Source: Thermodesulfobacteriota bacterium (lineage in GTDB: Bacteria; Desulfobacterota; DSM-4660; Desulfatiglandales; Desulfatiglandaceae). Taken from it: a stretch of DNA of 64,000 nucleotides. The stretch spans positions 1 through 64,000 of the forward strand of contig JANQDY010000258.1 in assembly GCA_028278625.1 (NCBI GenBank). The letters are read 5' to 3'. The notes under the pieces are model-generated. The model did no database searches, was not told the origin of the DNA, and was given only the letters and a program-made list of their open reading frames with translations. The translations under genes were made by a program, and so were the position numbers. This document shows positions 16,128 to 24,210 of this stretch, piece by piece (position 1 is the first letter of the stretch; every line of letters begins with the position of its first letter).

Positions 16128-17393
16128 ATGTTGATTCTGTACCATTTTCTGTGGACCTTTTTGCTGATTTTCCTGATTCCGGCCGCTTTGCTCTCGGGGA
16201 ATAGACGCTTTCGGGAACGGCTGGCCCTCAATCTGCCGAAAAGAGTGACCGGCAAAAAGACGATCTGGGTTCACGCCCTCTCCGTGGGAGAGGTGCTTTC
16301 GGCGCTTCCCTTGCTTGACCGGTTGAAAGCGGATTTTCCGGATAAGGATGTTGTCTTGTCCGTGACAACCAGAAGCGGCATGACGTTGGCCAGGGAAAGG
16401 GCGTCAAAGAAGGCCGCCAGCATCATCACATCGCCACTTGACGCCTGGTGGTGTGTCAGGCGCCTTATTAACCATGTGAGGCCTTCTGTTTTCATTCTCG
16501 TTGAGACCGATATCTGGCCGGGGCTTTTGTACGCCTTGAAGCGAAGGGGAATTAACAGTCTTCTCGTGAACGGCCGTATTTCTCCCCGGACCTTTCGATC
16601 CTACCGAAGGGCACCGGCCGTCATAAGGCATATGTTCGCACCCCTCAAATACCTTCTGATGCAGACGGATCTTGACCGGAACAGACTCCTCAAGGTGGGG
16701 ATGGGCCCTTATAAAGTGATCACAACGGGCAATATCAAATATGACCGTGAAATGGCGACACTGGACCCGGACCGGAAGAGGGCCTGGCGTAAGATGCTGG
16801 GATTGACCCGGGAGATGGCGCTCTGGGTCGCCGGCAGTACCCACGAAGGGGAAGAGGCGATCGTGTTGCGCGTATTTGGGAAGTTGAAGGCGGATTTTCC
16901 GCTTCTGCGGCTGATGATCGCTCCCCGGGACGTGAAGAGATCCGGGGAGATTGCCGACCTGATCAGCGGGCAGGGGATGACAGCGGTTTCAAGGACCGGG
17001 ATCAGTGAGGCACACACGCCCTATGATGTCGTCATTCTGGACACCGTGGGTGAACTGGGAGCGTTATATGGTATCGGGGATGTGGCTTTTGTGGGCGGCA
17101 GTCTTGTTCCCATCGGAGGGCACAATTTGCTTGAACCGGCTGATTCCGGTATACCGGTGGTCTTCGGACCCCACATGCACAATTTTGAATTGATGTCGAA
17201 ATCCATGCTGGAGGCAGGAGGCGCGCTAATGATCCAAGACCCATCCGAACTTCAAGATACCATGGGCCGTCTATTGGCGGATGCCCGCCTGCGCGGGCAA
17301 ATGGGCATGAAAGCCAAAGCCTTCGTGGCTGAAAACCGGGGTGCTCTCAAGCGGGTCGTCTCCTATGCGGCCCGGTGCATGGGAACCGGATGA
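16128..17393 (+). CDS. waaA: 3-deoxy-D-manno-octulosonic acid (Kdo) transferase
   Basis: A 421-residue GT30 glycosyltransferase that adds Kdo from CMP-Kdo to lipid IVA at the inner face of the inner membrane. It has an N-terminal membrane anchor (residues about 5-22), the acceptor motif HALSVGEVLSALPL with the catalytic-type Glu, FVGGSLVPIGGHNLLEPA near 320-337, and the ETDIWPGLL motif. The ATG at 16128 is preferred because earlier in-frame starts lie in the REP-like repeat. Its stop overlaps the lpxK start in an ATGA junction, placing it first in a compact lipid A/core operon. Confidence 0.95.
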   Translation: MLILYHFLWTFLLIFLIPAALLSGNRRFRERLALNLPKRVTGKKTIWVHALSVGEVLSALPLLDRLKADFPDKDVVLSVTTRSGMTLARERASKKAASIITSPLDAWWCVRRLINHVRPSVFILVETDIWPGLLYALKRRGINSLLVNGRISPRTFRSYRRAPAVIRHMFAPLKYLLMQTDLDRNRLLKVGMGPYKVITTGNIKYDREMATLDPDRKRAWRKMLGLTREMALWVAGSTHEGEEAIVLRVFGKLKADFPLLRLMIAPRDVKRSGEIADLISGQGMTAVSRTGISEAHTPYDVVILDTVGELGALYGIGDVAFVGGSLVPIGGHNLLEPADSGIPVVFGPHMHNFELMSKSMLEAGGALMIQDPSELQDTMGRLLADARLRGQMGMKAKAFVAENRGALKRVVSYAARCMGTG

Positions 17394-18505
17394 ATGGAGA
17401 CCACCCAAGGATGGCGCTTCTGGGAGAGAAAGACTGGTCTGCGATTCACCGGGAGAGATCCATCAGATATTATACCCCGGTATTGGGGTTCTTCTCCCTG
17501 TTCTATGGTGCTGCACAGAGACTTCGCTATGCCGGATACGGTCTGGGAGTCCTGAAGCAGCGGCGGTTGCCGGGGTTTGTGGTCAGTGTCGGGAATATCA
17601 CCGCGGGAGGGACCGGTAAAACGCCCGCAACGGCGGCCCTGGCAAAATGGGCCCTTTTAAGGGGCGTTCGGGCCTGCATTATTTCAAGGGGGTATGGCGG
17701 CGCGTATAAACAACCGGTGCTGGCGGTGTCTGACGGAAATAGGATTCTGGCGGATTCCAGGGCCGCGGGGGATGAACCGGTGCTTCTGGCTGAAAAGGTA
17801 TCGGGATGTCCGGTGGTTTTATCCCGAAAGCGGTACCTGGCGGGCCTGTACGCCCGTGAAAAGTTCGGATGCGAGCTTTTTATTCTGGATGACGGTTTCC
17901 AACATATGCAACTTTTTCGGGATTTGAATCTGTTGCTGATGGATGCGGCGCAGCCCTTTGGGAATGGCCGCCTTCTTCCCTTGGGACCCCTGAGGGAGCC
18001 GCTGGATCAACTAAAAAGGGCGGACGCCTTTATTCTGACACGGGCAGGCGACGGAAACAAAGAAAATACACTCTCATTTTTGAAAGGCATTTATCCCCAT
18101 GTTCCCGCTTTTTGTGCGGAACACGTGCCCGACCGGGTGGTTTTTCCCCGCCTGGGATTGGATGATGCCCCCGAAACCCTCAAGGGGAAGCGCATTGTCG
18201 CCTTTGCCGGTATCGGGCGCCCGGAAGCATTCAAAGGGACGCTGTTGTCCCTGGGCGCGGAGGTGGCGGCCTTTCGCGGGTTCAAAGACCACTATGTTTA
18301 TGGGAAAGAGGATCTTGACCGTTTGGTTCGGTTGAGAAAGAAAGCAGGGGCTCAGTACATCGTGACCACGGAAAAAGACTGGATGAGAACGGCACCCGTC
18401 TGGCCCGACTGCCGGGAGATCGCATATTTATGTATTCAGTTTTCCTTTCTGCCGGGGCAGGAAGGGGTTTTCAGGATGATGGAGAATGCGTTTAGAAAAA
18501 AATAG
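17390..18505 (+). CDS. lpxK: Tetraacyldisaccharide 4'-kinase
   Basis: A membrane-associated P-loop kinase of 371 residues that phosphorylates the 4' position of the lipid A disaccharide. The Walker A-like motif GNITAGGTGKT is at residues 68-78 and the DDGFQHMQL motif characteristic of LpxK is near 163. The N-terminal hydrophobic helix (about 28-45) is typical. The ATG of the ATGA overlap with waaA was chosen; a later ATG at 17411 is possible but has its AAGG directly against the codon. Its 3' end overlaps the acyltransferase by 20 nt. Confidence 0.95.
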   Translation: MNGDHPRMALLGEKDWSAIHRERSIRYYTPVLGFFSLFYGAAQRLRYAGYGLGVLKQRRLPGFVVSVGNITAGGTGKTPATAALAKWALLRGVRACIISRGYGGAYKQPVLAVSDGNRILADSRAAGDEPVLLAEKVSGCPVVLSRKRYLAGLYAREKFGCELFILDDGFQHMQLFRDLNLLLMDAAQPFGNGRLLPLGPLREPLDQLKRADAFILTRAGDGNKENTLSFLKGIYPHVPAFCAEHVPDRVVFPRLGLDDAPETLKGKRIVAFAGIGRPEAFKGTLLSLGAEVAAFRGFKDHYVYGKEDLDRLVRLRKKAGAQYIVTTEKDWMRTAPVWPDCREIAYLCIQFSFLPGQEGVFRMMENAFRKK

Positions 18506-19409
18506 GACGATTTCAGTTATTATATCACGAATGCTCAATATACTGGTGGATTTTCTCGGACTCATTCCCATTGGTGTGGGACGATTTTTAGGACGGCTGT
18601 TGGGCGGTTTCTTAGGGATTGCCACGGTGGGGCCCACCAGGTCCTCCTTGGAAGGCCTTAAAAGGGTGTTTGGGGATCGCATGACCGAGAAAGCGCTGAA
18701 ACGGCTCAACCGCCGCGTTTTGATGCACTTTACACAGATGCTCTTTGAGGTGCCCCATGTTTTGAGATTGAATCCCATGAACCTGGACCGGTATGTCTAT
18801 TTCGAAAATGAAAAAGCCTTTGAAGATGCAATGGCCAAAGGGAAGGGGTGCTTCATTTTAACGGGGCATTTCGGGAACTGGGAACTCATGAGCGCCGCCA
18901 TAACCCTCAGGTTTCAGACAGACGGCATTGCCGTGGCCCGCCCGGTCGATTTTGCGCCGGCCGAAGAGCTTCTAATCCGTTTAAGGACCCATTTCGGTAC
19001 GGAGATCATTCCCAAGAAGAAAGCCATGAAGAAACTTCTGATGGGAACCCGTGAGAACAAGACCATGGGGATTCTGCTGGATCAAAACGTCGATTGGTAC
19101 GAGGGGGTCTTTGTCCCCTTCATGGGAAGACCCGCCTGTACCAACAAGGGGCTGGCGCTGATCGCCATGAAAACCGGCACGCCGGTGATTCCCGTTTTCA
19201 GTGCGCGGCAGGCCGATGGCCGCTACCGTGTGGTCTTTGAAAATGAGGTTGAACTGATTCGTACCGGCAGCAAACTCTCGGACACGGAAGAGAACACGGC
19301 GCTGTTCAACCGGATTATTGAGAAATACATCTACTGGTATCCGGAGCAGTGGTTCTGGTTTCATAAACGGTGGAAAACCAGGCCCAGCTGCCCGTTTCCA
19401 CGCGATTGA
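18486..19409 (+). CDS. lpxL: Lipid A biosynthesis acyltransferase, LpxL/HtrB family
   Basis: A 307-residue acyltransferase expected to add a secondary acyl chain from acyl-ACP to Kdo2-lipid A. The HX4E catalytic motif is His128-Phe-Gly-Asn-Trp-Glu133 after a hydrophobic N-terminal anchor (about 15-48). A second conserved block, MGILLDQNVDWYEGVFVPFMG, lies near 198, and WFWFHKRWKTRP near the C-terminus is diagnostic. It overlaps lpxK and is followed by waaF, so it belongs to the same operon. Whether it acts as LpxL or LpxM cannot be told from sequence. Confidence 0.93.
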   Translation: MRLEKNRTISVIISRMLNILVDFLGLIPIGVGRFLGRLLGGFLGIATVGPTRSSLEGLKRVFGDRMTEKALKRLNRRVLMHFTQMLFEVPHVLRLNPMNLDRYVYFENEKAFEDAMAKGKGCFILTGHFGNWELMSAAITLRFQTDGIAVARPVDFAPAEELLIRLRTHFGTEIIPKKKAMKKLLMGTRENKTMGILLDQNVDWYEGVFVPFMGRPACTNKGLALIAMKTGTPVIPVFSARQADGRYRVVFENEVELIRTGSKLSDTEENTALFNRIIEKYIYWYPEQWFWFHKRWKTRPSCPFPRD

Positions 19410-19442
19410 GGCGGATCATTGAGACCCCACGGGAACAAACCC

Positions 19443-20486
19443 ATGGAAAAAGTGAATATCCATCGCATTCTCATTCGCGCCACCAATTGGGTGGGGGATG
19501 CGATCATGACCTTGCCGGCCCTTCAGGCGGTTCGGGAAAATTTTCCAGGGGCTCACATATCGGTGGTGGCCAAACCCTGGGTTTCCCCGCTGTTCGAAAA
19601 CCATCCCGCCGTGGACCGTGTGATGGTTTTTGACAAGGGAACCGGCAGTGTTAAGGGTTTGACCGAGGTCCTGAAATTAAGCCGTCTCATTCGAAAAGAG
19701 CGCTTTGATCTGGCCATCCTGTTTCAAAACGCCTTTGAAGCGGCCCTGTTGGCCTTTCTGGGGGGCGTCAAAACCCGTGTGGGCTACAGAACCGATGGCA
19801 GAAGCTTTCTCTTGACCCACGGCGTGCTTCGGAACGAAGCGGTGCGAAGGGTTCACCAGGTGGGGTACTATTGCGCTATTTTGAATGCCGTGGGCTTGCC
19901 CGCCCGGGAACGGGATCCGGTGCTTCATGTGGGAAGTGCCGCAAAAGAACAGGCGGAAGATCTGTTAAAGGGAGAGGCTTTTGGCCCAAGGAGTTTCCTG
20001 TTGGGGATCAGTCCGGGAGCGGTTTTTGGCGGTGCCAAACGCTGGCCCCCGGAACGGTTTGCCGTGATCGGGGACCGTGCGGCTGAAAAATGGGGGGCCG
20101 GCGTCATTGTCTTTGGCAGCAAAGGGGAAAAGGGTATCTGCGACCGCGTCTGTGGTTCCATGAAACACAACGCTTTGAATCTTAGCGGAAGGACGTCTCT
20201 GGAAGTGGCCATGGGGGTGATGGGGTTCTGCGATTTTTTCGTGACCAACGACTCCGGACTGATGCACATGGCCGCAGCCCTGGGGCTTCCCACGGTGGCG
20301 GTGTTCGGTTCCACGGATCACGTGACCACCGGGCCAAGGGGGCCAAATACAAGGATTGTGCGGCGGGCCGTGTCATGTGCGCCCTGCATGAAAAAGGAAT
20401 GCCCCACAGATCACCGGTGTATGCTTAAGATTACGCCTGAACGGGTGTGGGAAACCATGGAAAGCCTAAGGAGGGATTGTTCTTGA
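19443..20486 (+). CDS. waaF: ADP-heptose:LPS heptosyltransferase II
   Basis: A 347-residue GT9 glycosyltransferase that transfers L-glycero-D-manno-heptose to the LPS inner core. Recognised by ILIRATNWVGDAIMTLPAL at the N-terminus, the donor-site run SPGAVFGGAKRWP (about 185) and VTNDSGLMHMAAALGLPTVAVFGSTD (about 265-290), and the C-terminal cysteine-rich SCAPCMKKECP. A TTG 24 nt upstream is in frame but the ATG gives the family-like start. Its stop overlaps the TTG of gmhB in a TTGA junction. Confidence 0.94.
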   Translation: MEKVNIHRILIRATNWVGDAIMTLPALQAVRENFPGAHISVVAKPWVSPLFENHPAVDRVMVFDKGTGSVKGLTEVLKLSRLIRKERFDLAILFQNAFEAALLAFLGGVKTRVGYRTDGRSFLLTHGVLRNEAVRRVHQVGYYCAILNAVGLPARERDPVLHVGSAAKEQAEDLLKGEAFGPRSFLLGISPGAVFGGAKRWPPERFAVIGDRAAEKWGAGVIVFGSKGEKGICDRVCGSMKHNALNLSGRTSLEVAMGVMGFCDFFVTNDSGLMHMAAALGLPTVAVFGSTDHVTTGPRGPNTRIVRRAVSCAPCMKKECPTDHRCMLKITPERVWETMESLRRDCS

Positions 20487-21049
20487 AAAGACCGGCTGTT
20501 TTTATGGATCGGGACGGCACCGTCAACGAACAAATGGGGTATATCAACCATCTGGACCGGTTTGTGTTGTTGCCTGGTGTGGCAGATGCCATTCGCCTGC
20601 TCAATGAGGCAGGTCTCTTGTCCATCATCGTGAGCAACCAGTCCGGTGTGGCCCGGGGGTATTTTCCCGTGGAACTGGTTCATCAGGTGCACCACAAGAT
20701 GACGCATTTTCTGAAAGAGCGGGGGGCGGCCCTTGACGGCATCTATTTCTGTCCCCACTACCCTAATGGATCGGTGGCGCCTTACGGGGTGACCTGCGAC
20801 TGCCGAAAGCCGAGCACCGGTCTGATTCAACAGGCGGAGACCGCATTTGACATCGATATGGAGAATTCCTGGGTGATCGGAGACCGGTGTTCGGATATCA
20901 AAATGGCCGAGAGGGCGGGCTTGAAAGGTGTCCTGGTCAAGACCGGCTACGGTAAGGGCGACCTGAAATATGTGTTCCCCGGGCTTTCCTTTGCGCCCCA
21001 TCATGTGGCGGAAGACCTTTTGGATGGGGTCAAATGGATACTGGATTAA
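20483..21049 (+). CDS. gmhB: D-glycero-beta-D-manno-heptose 1,7-bisphosphate 7-phosphatase
   Basis: A 188-residue HAD phosphatase of ADP-heptose synthesis. The nucleophile motif is Asp9-x-Asp11 in FMDRDGTVNE. The GmhB zinc site follows as CPHYP then CDCRKP, and the metal-binding GDRCSDIKMA is near 139. Start is TTG: AAGGAGGG lies 8 nt upstream and it makes a 4-nt TTGA overlap with the waaF stop; a TTG two codons earlier would be only 2 nt from the ribosome site. It sits between two heptosyltransferases, so heptose supply and transfer are coupled. Confidence 0.94.
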   Translation: MKRPAVFMDRDGTVNEQMGYINHLDRFVLLPGVADAIRLLNEAGLLSIIVSNQSGVARGYFPVELVHQVHHKMTHFLKERGAALDGIYFCPHYPNGSVAPYGVTCDCRKPSTGLIQQAETAFDIDMENSWVIGDRCSDIKMAERAGLKGVLVKTGYGKGDLKYVFPGLSFAPHHVAEDLLDGVKWILD

Positions 21050-22128
21050 CCGTTCCTTTGAACAAAAAGATCCCTTTGGAGATTCTTGTCGTCAAACTGA
21101 GTGCCATCGGCGATGTGGTGCACTCCCTTGCTTTTCTGGATGTGCTTCATGGGAATTTTCCACTGGCCCGCATCGACTGGGTTGTGGAAGAGGCTGCCTC
21201 GGATATCGTTAGGGAACACCCCTTTGTTCGCCGGGTGATCGTCTCCCGCAGAAAGTCGTGGTACCGTGATCTCATGGACCGCCGGAACATCCGCAAGGTT
21301 CGAAAGGAGATCACGGTTTTCATAAAGGATCTCCGGCGTGCGCGTTACGATTGCGTGATTGATCTTCAGGGGATACTCAAGAGCGGATTGGTGACCGGGC
21401 TTTCAAAAGGGACCAGAAAGGTGGGGATGACAGGTGCAAGAGAAGGTGCATCTTTTTTCTTGAAAGAGCCGCCAGTTCCGGTAAATTACCGGCAGCATGC
21501 CATAGACCGGTATCTGGAAATGACCACATATCTGGGATGCACGTGGGATAGGTGGGATAATCGGATTCCTGTGTCGGAAAAGAACAGGGGGGCTGTCCAT
21601 CAGCTGTTTAGGAAGGAAGGTTTTGGCGGCGGCGATTTGGTGGCAATCAACCCGGTGGCCAAATGGGAGACCAAATTGTGGATGCCGTCACGGTTCGCGA
21701 CTTTGGCGGACCGGATCATGGGAGCGTTTCCCTGTCGGGTGGTTTTTACGGGCAGCGATGCGGATCGGCCGGTAATCGAAGCCATCATGGAAGAGATGAA
21801 GGAGCGGCCACTTAATCTTGCGGGAAAAACGGGATTGAAAGAGTTGGCTCATCTGTATGATCATTGCCGGGTGCTGGTGACCACAGATACGGGTCCCATG
21901 CACATGGCGGCTGCCATGGGATGCCCGGTGGTGGCCCTTTTCGGTCCCACATCCCCCCTTAGAACCGGCCCTTACGGAAAACCGCATCGCATCGTGACAT
22001 CGGGTGCCGCCTGCAGTCCTTGTTTTAAGAAGGCATGCGATCAATGGACCTGTATGACCGACATAACCGTGGATAGTGTCTTTGAAGCTGTTGATGGGAT
22101 ACTTTCCGAAAAAAAACCTAATGTTTAA
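21034..22128 (+). CDS. Glycosyltransferase family 9, heptosyltransferase I (WaaC)-like
   Basis: A 364-residue GT9 enzyme beginning ILVVKLSAIGDVVHSLAFL, the form typical of WaaC. The donor-site motif TTDTGPMHMAAAMGCPVVALFGPTSP is near 285-310 and a C-terminal CSPCFKKACDQWTC resembles that of WaaF-type proteins. It likely adds a heptose to Kdo in the LPS core. It overlaps gmhB by 16 nt. WaaC is the best guess from the N-terminus and context, but other core GT9 enzymes remain possible. Confidence 0.85.
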   Translation: MDTGLTVPLNKKIPLEILVVKLSAIGDVVHSLAFLDVLHGNFPLARIDWVVEEAASDIVREHPFVRRVIVSRRKSWYRDLMDRRNIRKVRKEITVFIKDLRRARYDCVIDLQGILKSGLVTGLSKGTRKVGMTGAREGASFFLKEPPVPVNYRQHAIDRYLEMTTYLGCTWDRWDNRIPVSEKNRGAVHQLFRKEGFGGGDLVAINPVAKWETKLWMPSRFATLADRIMGAFPCRVVFTGSDADRPVIEAIMEEMKERPLNLAGKTGLKELAHLYDHCRVLVTTDTGPMHMAAAMGCPVVALFGPTSPLRTGPYGKPHRIVTSGAACSPCFKKACDQWTCMTDITVDSVFEAVDGILSEKKPNV

Positions 22129-22139
22129 AGGAGACCAAA

Positions 22140-22310
22140 ATGGCGATCAGCAAAGAACTGCTGGATATCCTGGCATGCCCCAAATGCAAGGGGGACATCT
22201 ATTTGACCGAATCAAAAGACGGGCTCATCTGCAATCAATGCAAGCTGCTCTATGAAATCAAGGATGACATTCCAATTATGCTCATCGACGAGGCAAAGGC
22301 ATTGGATTAG
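22140..22310 (+). CDS. Trm112/UPF0434-family small zinc protein
   Basis: A 56-residue protein beginning MAISKELLDILACPKCKGD. Cys13 and Cys16 (CPKC), with Cys31 and Cys34 (CNQC), form a zinc-ribbon-like set, and the C-terminus IKDDIPIMLIDEA is the usual Trm112-like ending. AAAGGAG is 6-7 nt upstream of the ATG. In Gram-negative bacteria this family (YcaR-like) is often encoded among lpxK and kdsB genes, which agrees with its place at the end of the LPS cluster. Its role may be as a methyltransferase partner or chaperone, but this is not established here. Confidence 0.88.
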   Translation: MAISKELLDILACPKCKGDIYLTESKDGLICNQCKLLYEIKDDIPIMLIDEAKALD

Positions 22311-22349
22311 ATGTTCCCCGTCCCCCTGCAAAACAGGAGGATCGTGCCA

Positions 22350-23951
22350 GTGAAGGAAGCGTCCGCGGAAAACGCCACCATAAAGGAAAGTCCTTGGGCT
22401 CAAATATATCGAACCGTCAGTTTCGGAACGGGAGCAGTGCAGGTTCTCGCCAATTTTGCCGGGGCGGGTGTCTGCTACAGCTATTTTGCTTTTTTTGATT
22501 CATCCTCTCCTGTTTCACTCATTACCATTGGATTGTTGATCACCATTGTCATGACCCTCGGATTGATGGTTCTGGGCGTTTTTCTGAATATGAGATGGCA
22601 GAAGGGCTTAAGCCTGTATGTTCGCTCTAAAATGGCGTGCCAAGGTGTATCTGAAGAGCTTGAAAAAGAAGCCCGTCGCAAAGTCCTGAACCTGCCATTT
22701 ATGGGAGCTTTCGTGGCCCTGTTCAACTGGTCTATGGCCTCCCTAATTATGGCCGGGTACAATTTCATTGAAACGACTCAGATGGAAACCGTTGCCGCCG
22801 CATTTTCTCAGTCCATCAGGGTCTTTGCGGGGGTCATCATTTCGGGGATTGTTACTTCGGCCATTGTTTTTTTTGCACTGGAGATTCGGACACGAAAGGT
22901 CTGGCCCCATTTCTTTCCCGAAGGAGGTCTTGCCGGTACGCCGGGCGCCTTTCAGATGAAGCTGCGCATGCGCCTATTCATCGTCTTCATCCTCGCCAGC
23001 ATTTTACCCATGACACTGATGGCGATCCTTTCATACAACAAGGCGGGACTCATGCTGGTGATGGATCCTGAAGAGGTTATCCGGAGTCTTTTTCATCTGA
23101 CGGCCTTTTTGTTGATTGCACAGTTTGCGGTGGCGGTTATTCTTTCACTCCTTGTGGCCAGCAGCATTATTGATCCGGTGAAAAGCATGGAGGCGGCCAT
23201 GATCAGAGTCCGAAAGGGGGATTTGAACACTTCGGCAAAGGTTGCAGCCAACGACGAACTGGGTGTTCTCGCCGACAGTTTTGATCGTATGATCGAAGGG
23301 CTCAGGGACCGTGAACGGATCAAAGAAACCTTCGGGCGGTTTGTAAGCCCTGAGATTGCCCGGGCCATTTTGGATAATCCCCCGGTGCCCGGTGGGGAAA
23401 ACACGGAGGTATCCATTCTCTTCTCTGATGTTCGAAATTACACCGCCATTTGCGAACAGCTAGATCCCAAGGAAGTCATCGCTTTGTTAAATGACTATTT
23501 TTCCTATATGGTCCGGGCCATTGAAGAACACCGGGGACTTGTCTATCAATTTGTTGGAGACGGTATCATGGCGGTTTTCGGTGCCCCTGTAAAACTGCAT
23601 GATCACGCCAACTGCGCCGTCAAGAGCGCCCTTGCCATGCTGGATGCGCTGGACAGGTTCAACAGAGAGATCCGCGCCGGCCTACCCCCCATCAGAATCG
23701 GCATCGGCATAAACACGGGTCCCGTGGTGGCCGGTATTATCGGTACGGAGGAGCGGATGGAGTACCGGGTGGTGGGTGATTCGGTAAATCTGGCGGCCCG
23801 TATCGAGGCCCTGAACAAGGAATTCAATACGGACCTCCTCATCAGCCACGCCACAAGGGAACAATTGAAAGACAGCTTTCACCTTAAACCTTATGAGCCC
23901 GTTAAAGTGAAAGGAAAAGAAAAAACCGTAAAGGTCTACGGGGTGACTTGA
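22350..23951 (+). CDS. Class III adenylate/guanylate cyclase with membrane and HAMP domains
   Basis: Membrane protein with about six predicted spans in the first 270 residues, a HAMP linker (about 275-325) and a C-terminal class III cyclase domain (from about 350). The two metal-binding Asp are in LFSDVRNYT and VGDGIMAVFGAP; the transition-state region VVGDSVNLAARIE is present. The usual base-selecting Lys before the second Asp motif is Gln (YQFVGD), a common variant, so ATP versus GTP use cannot be assigned. GTG at 22350 has AGGAGG 9 nt upstream; an ATG at 22311, abutting the previous stop, is the alternative. It is the last gene of the LPS cluster and may be independently regulated. Confidence 0.88.
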   Translation: MKEASAENATIKESPWAQIYRTVSFGTGAVQVLANFAGAGVCYSYFAFFDSSSPVSLITIGLLITIVMTLGLMVLGVFLNMRWQKGLSLYVRSKMACQGVSEELEKEARRKVLNLPFMGAFVALFNWSMASLIMAGYNFIETTQMETVAAAFSQSIRVFAGVIISGIVTSAIVFFALEIRTRKVWPHFFPEGGLAGTPGAFQMKLRMRLFIVFILASILPMTLMAILSYNKAGLMLVMDPEEVIRSLFHLTAFLLIAQFAVAVILSLLVASSIIDPVKSMEAAMIRVRKGDLNTSAKVAANDELGVLADSFDRMIEGLRDRERIKETFGRFVSPEIARAILDNPPVPGGENTEVSILFSDVRNYTAICEQLDPKEVIALLNDYFSYMVRAIEEHRGLVYQFVGDGIMAVFGAPVKLHDHANCAVKSALAMLDALDRFNREIRAGLPPIRIGIGINTGPVVAGIIGTEERMEYRVVGDSVNLAARIEALNKEFNTDLLISHATREQLKDSFHLKPYEPVKVKGKEKTVKVYGVT

Positions 23952-24210
23952 AAACAAGGTGCTCCGCCACCGCTCGAAAACGATGTGCTGACTCACCGGT
24001 GCAGCGGCATCTCATCGGGTATGAATTCGCTGATACCCCCCAAGGTGCCGAACCATTTGGTGCCTTCAAACCGGATGACGCCGCCACTGGTCTCTTACTT
24101 GGTGCTTAATTTCATATCCTCCCAAAAAAAGAAGCCATATAAAAGGGGGGAGATTCCGCCTCGGGGATATACGGATCTCCCGATTGTCGGATAAAAGGCG
24201 GAAAGGGCCT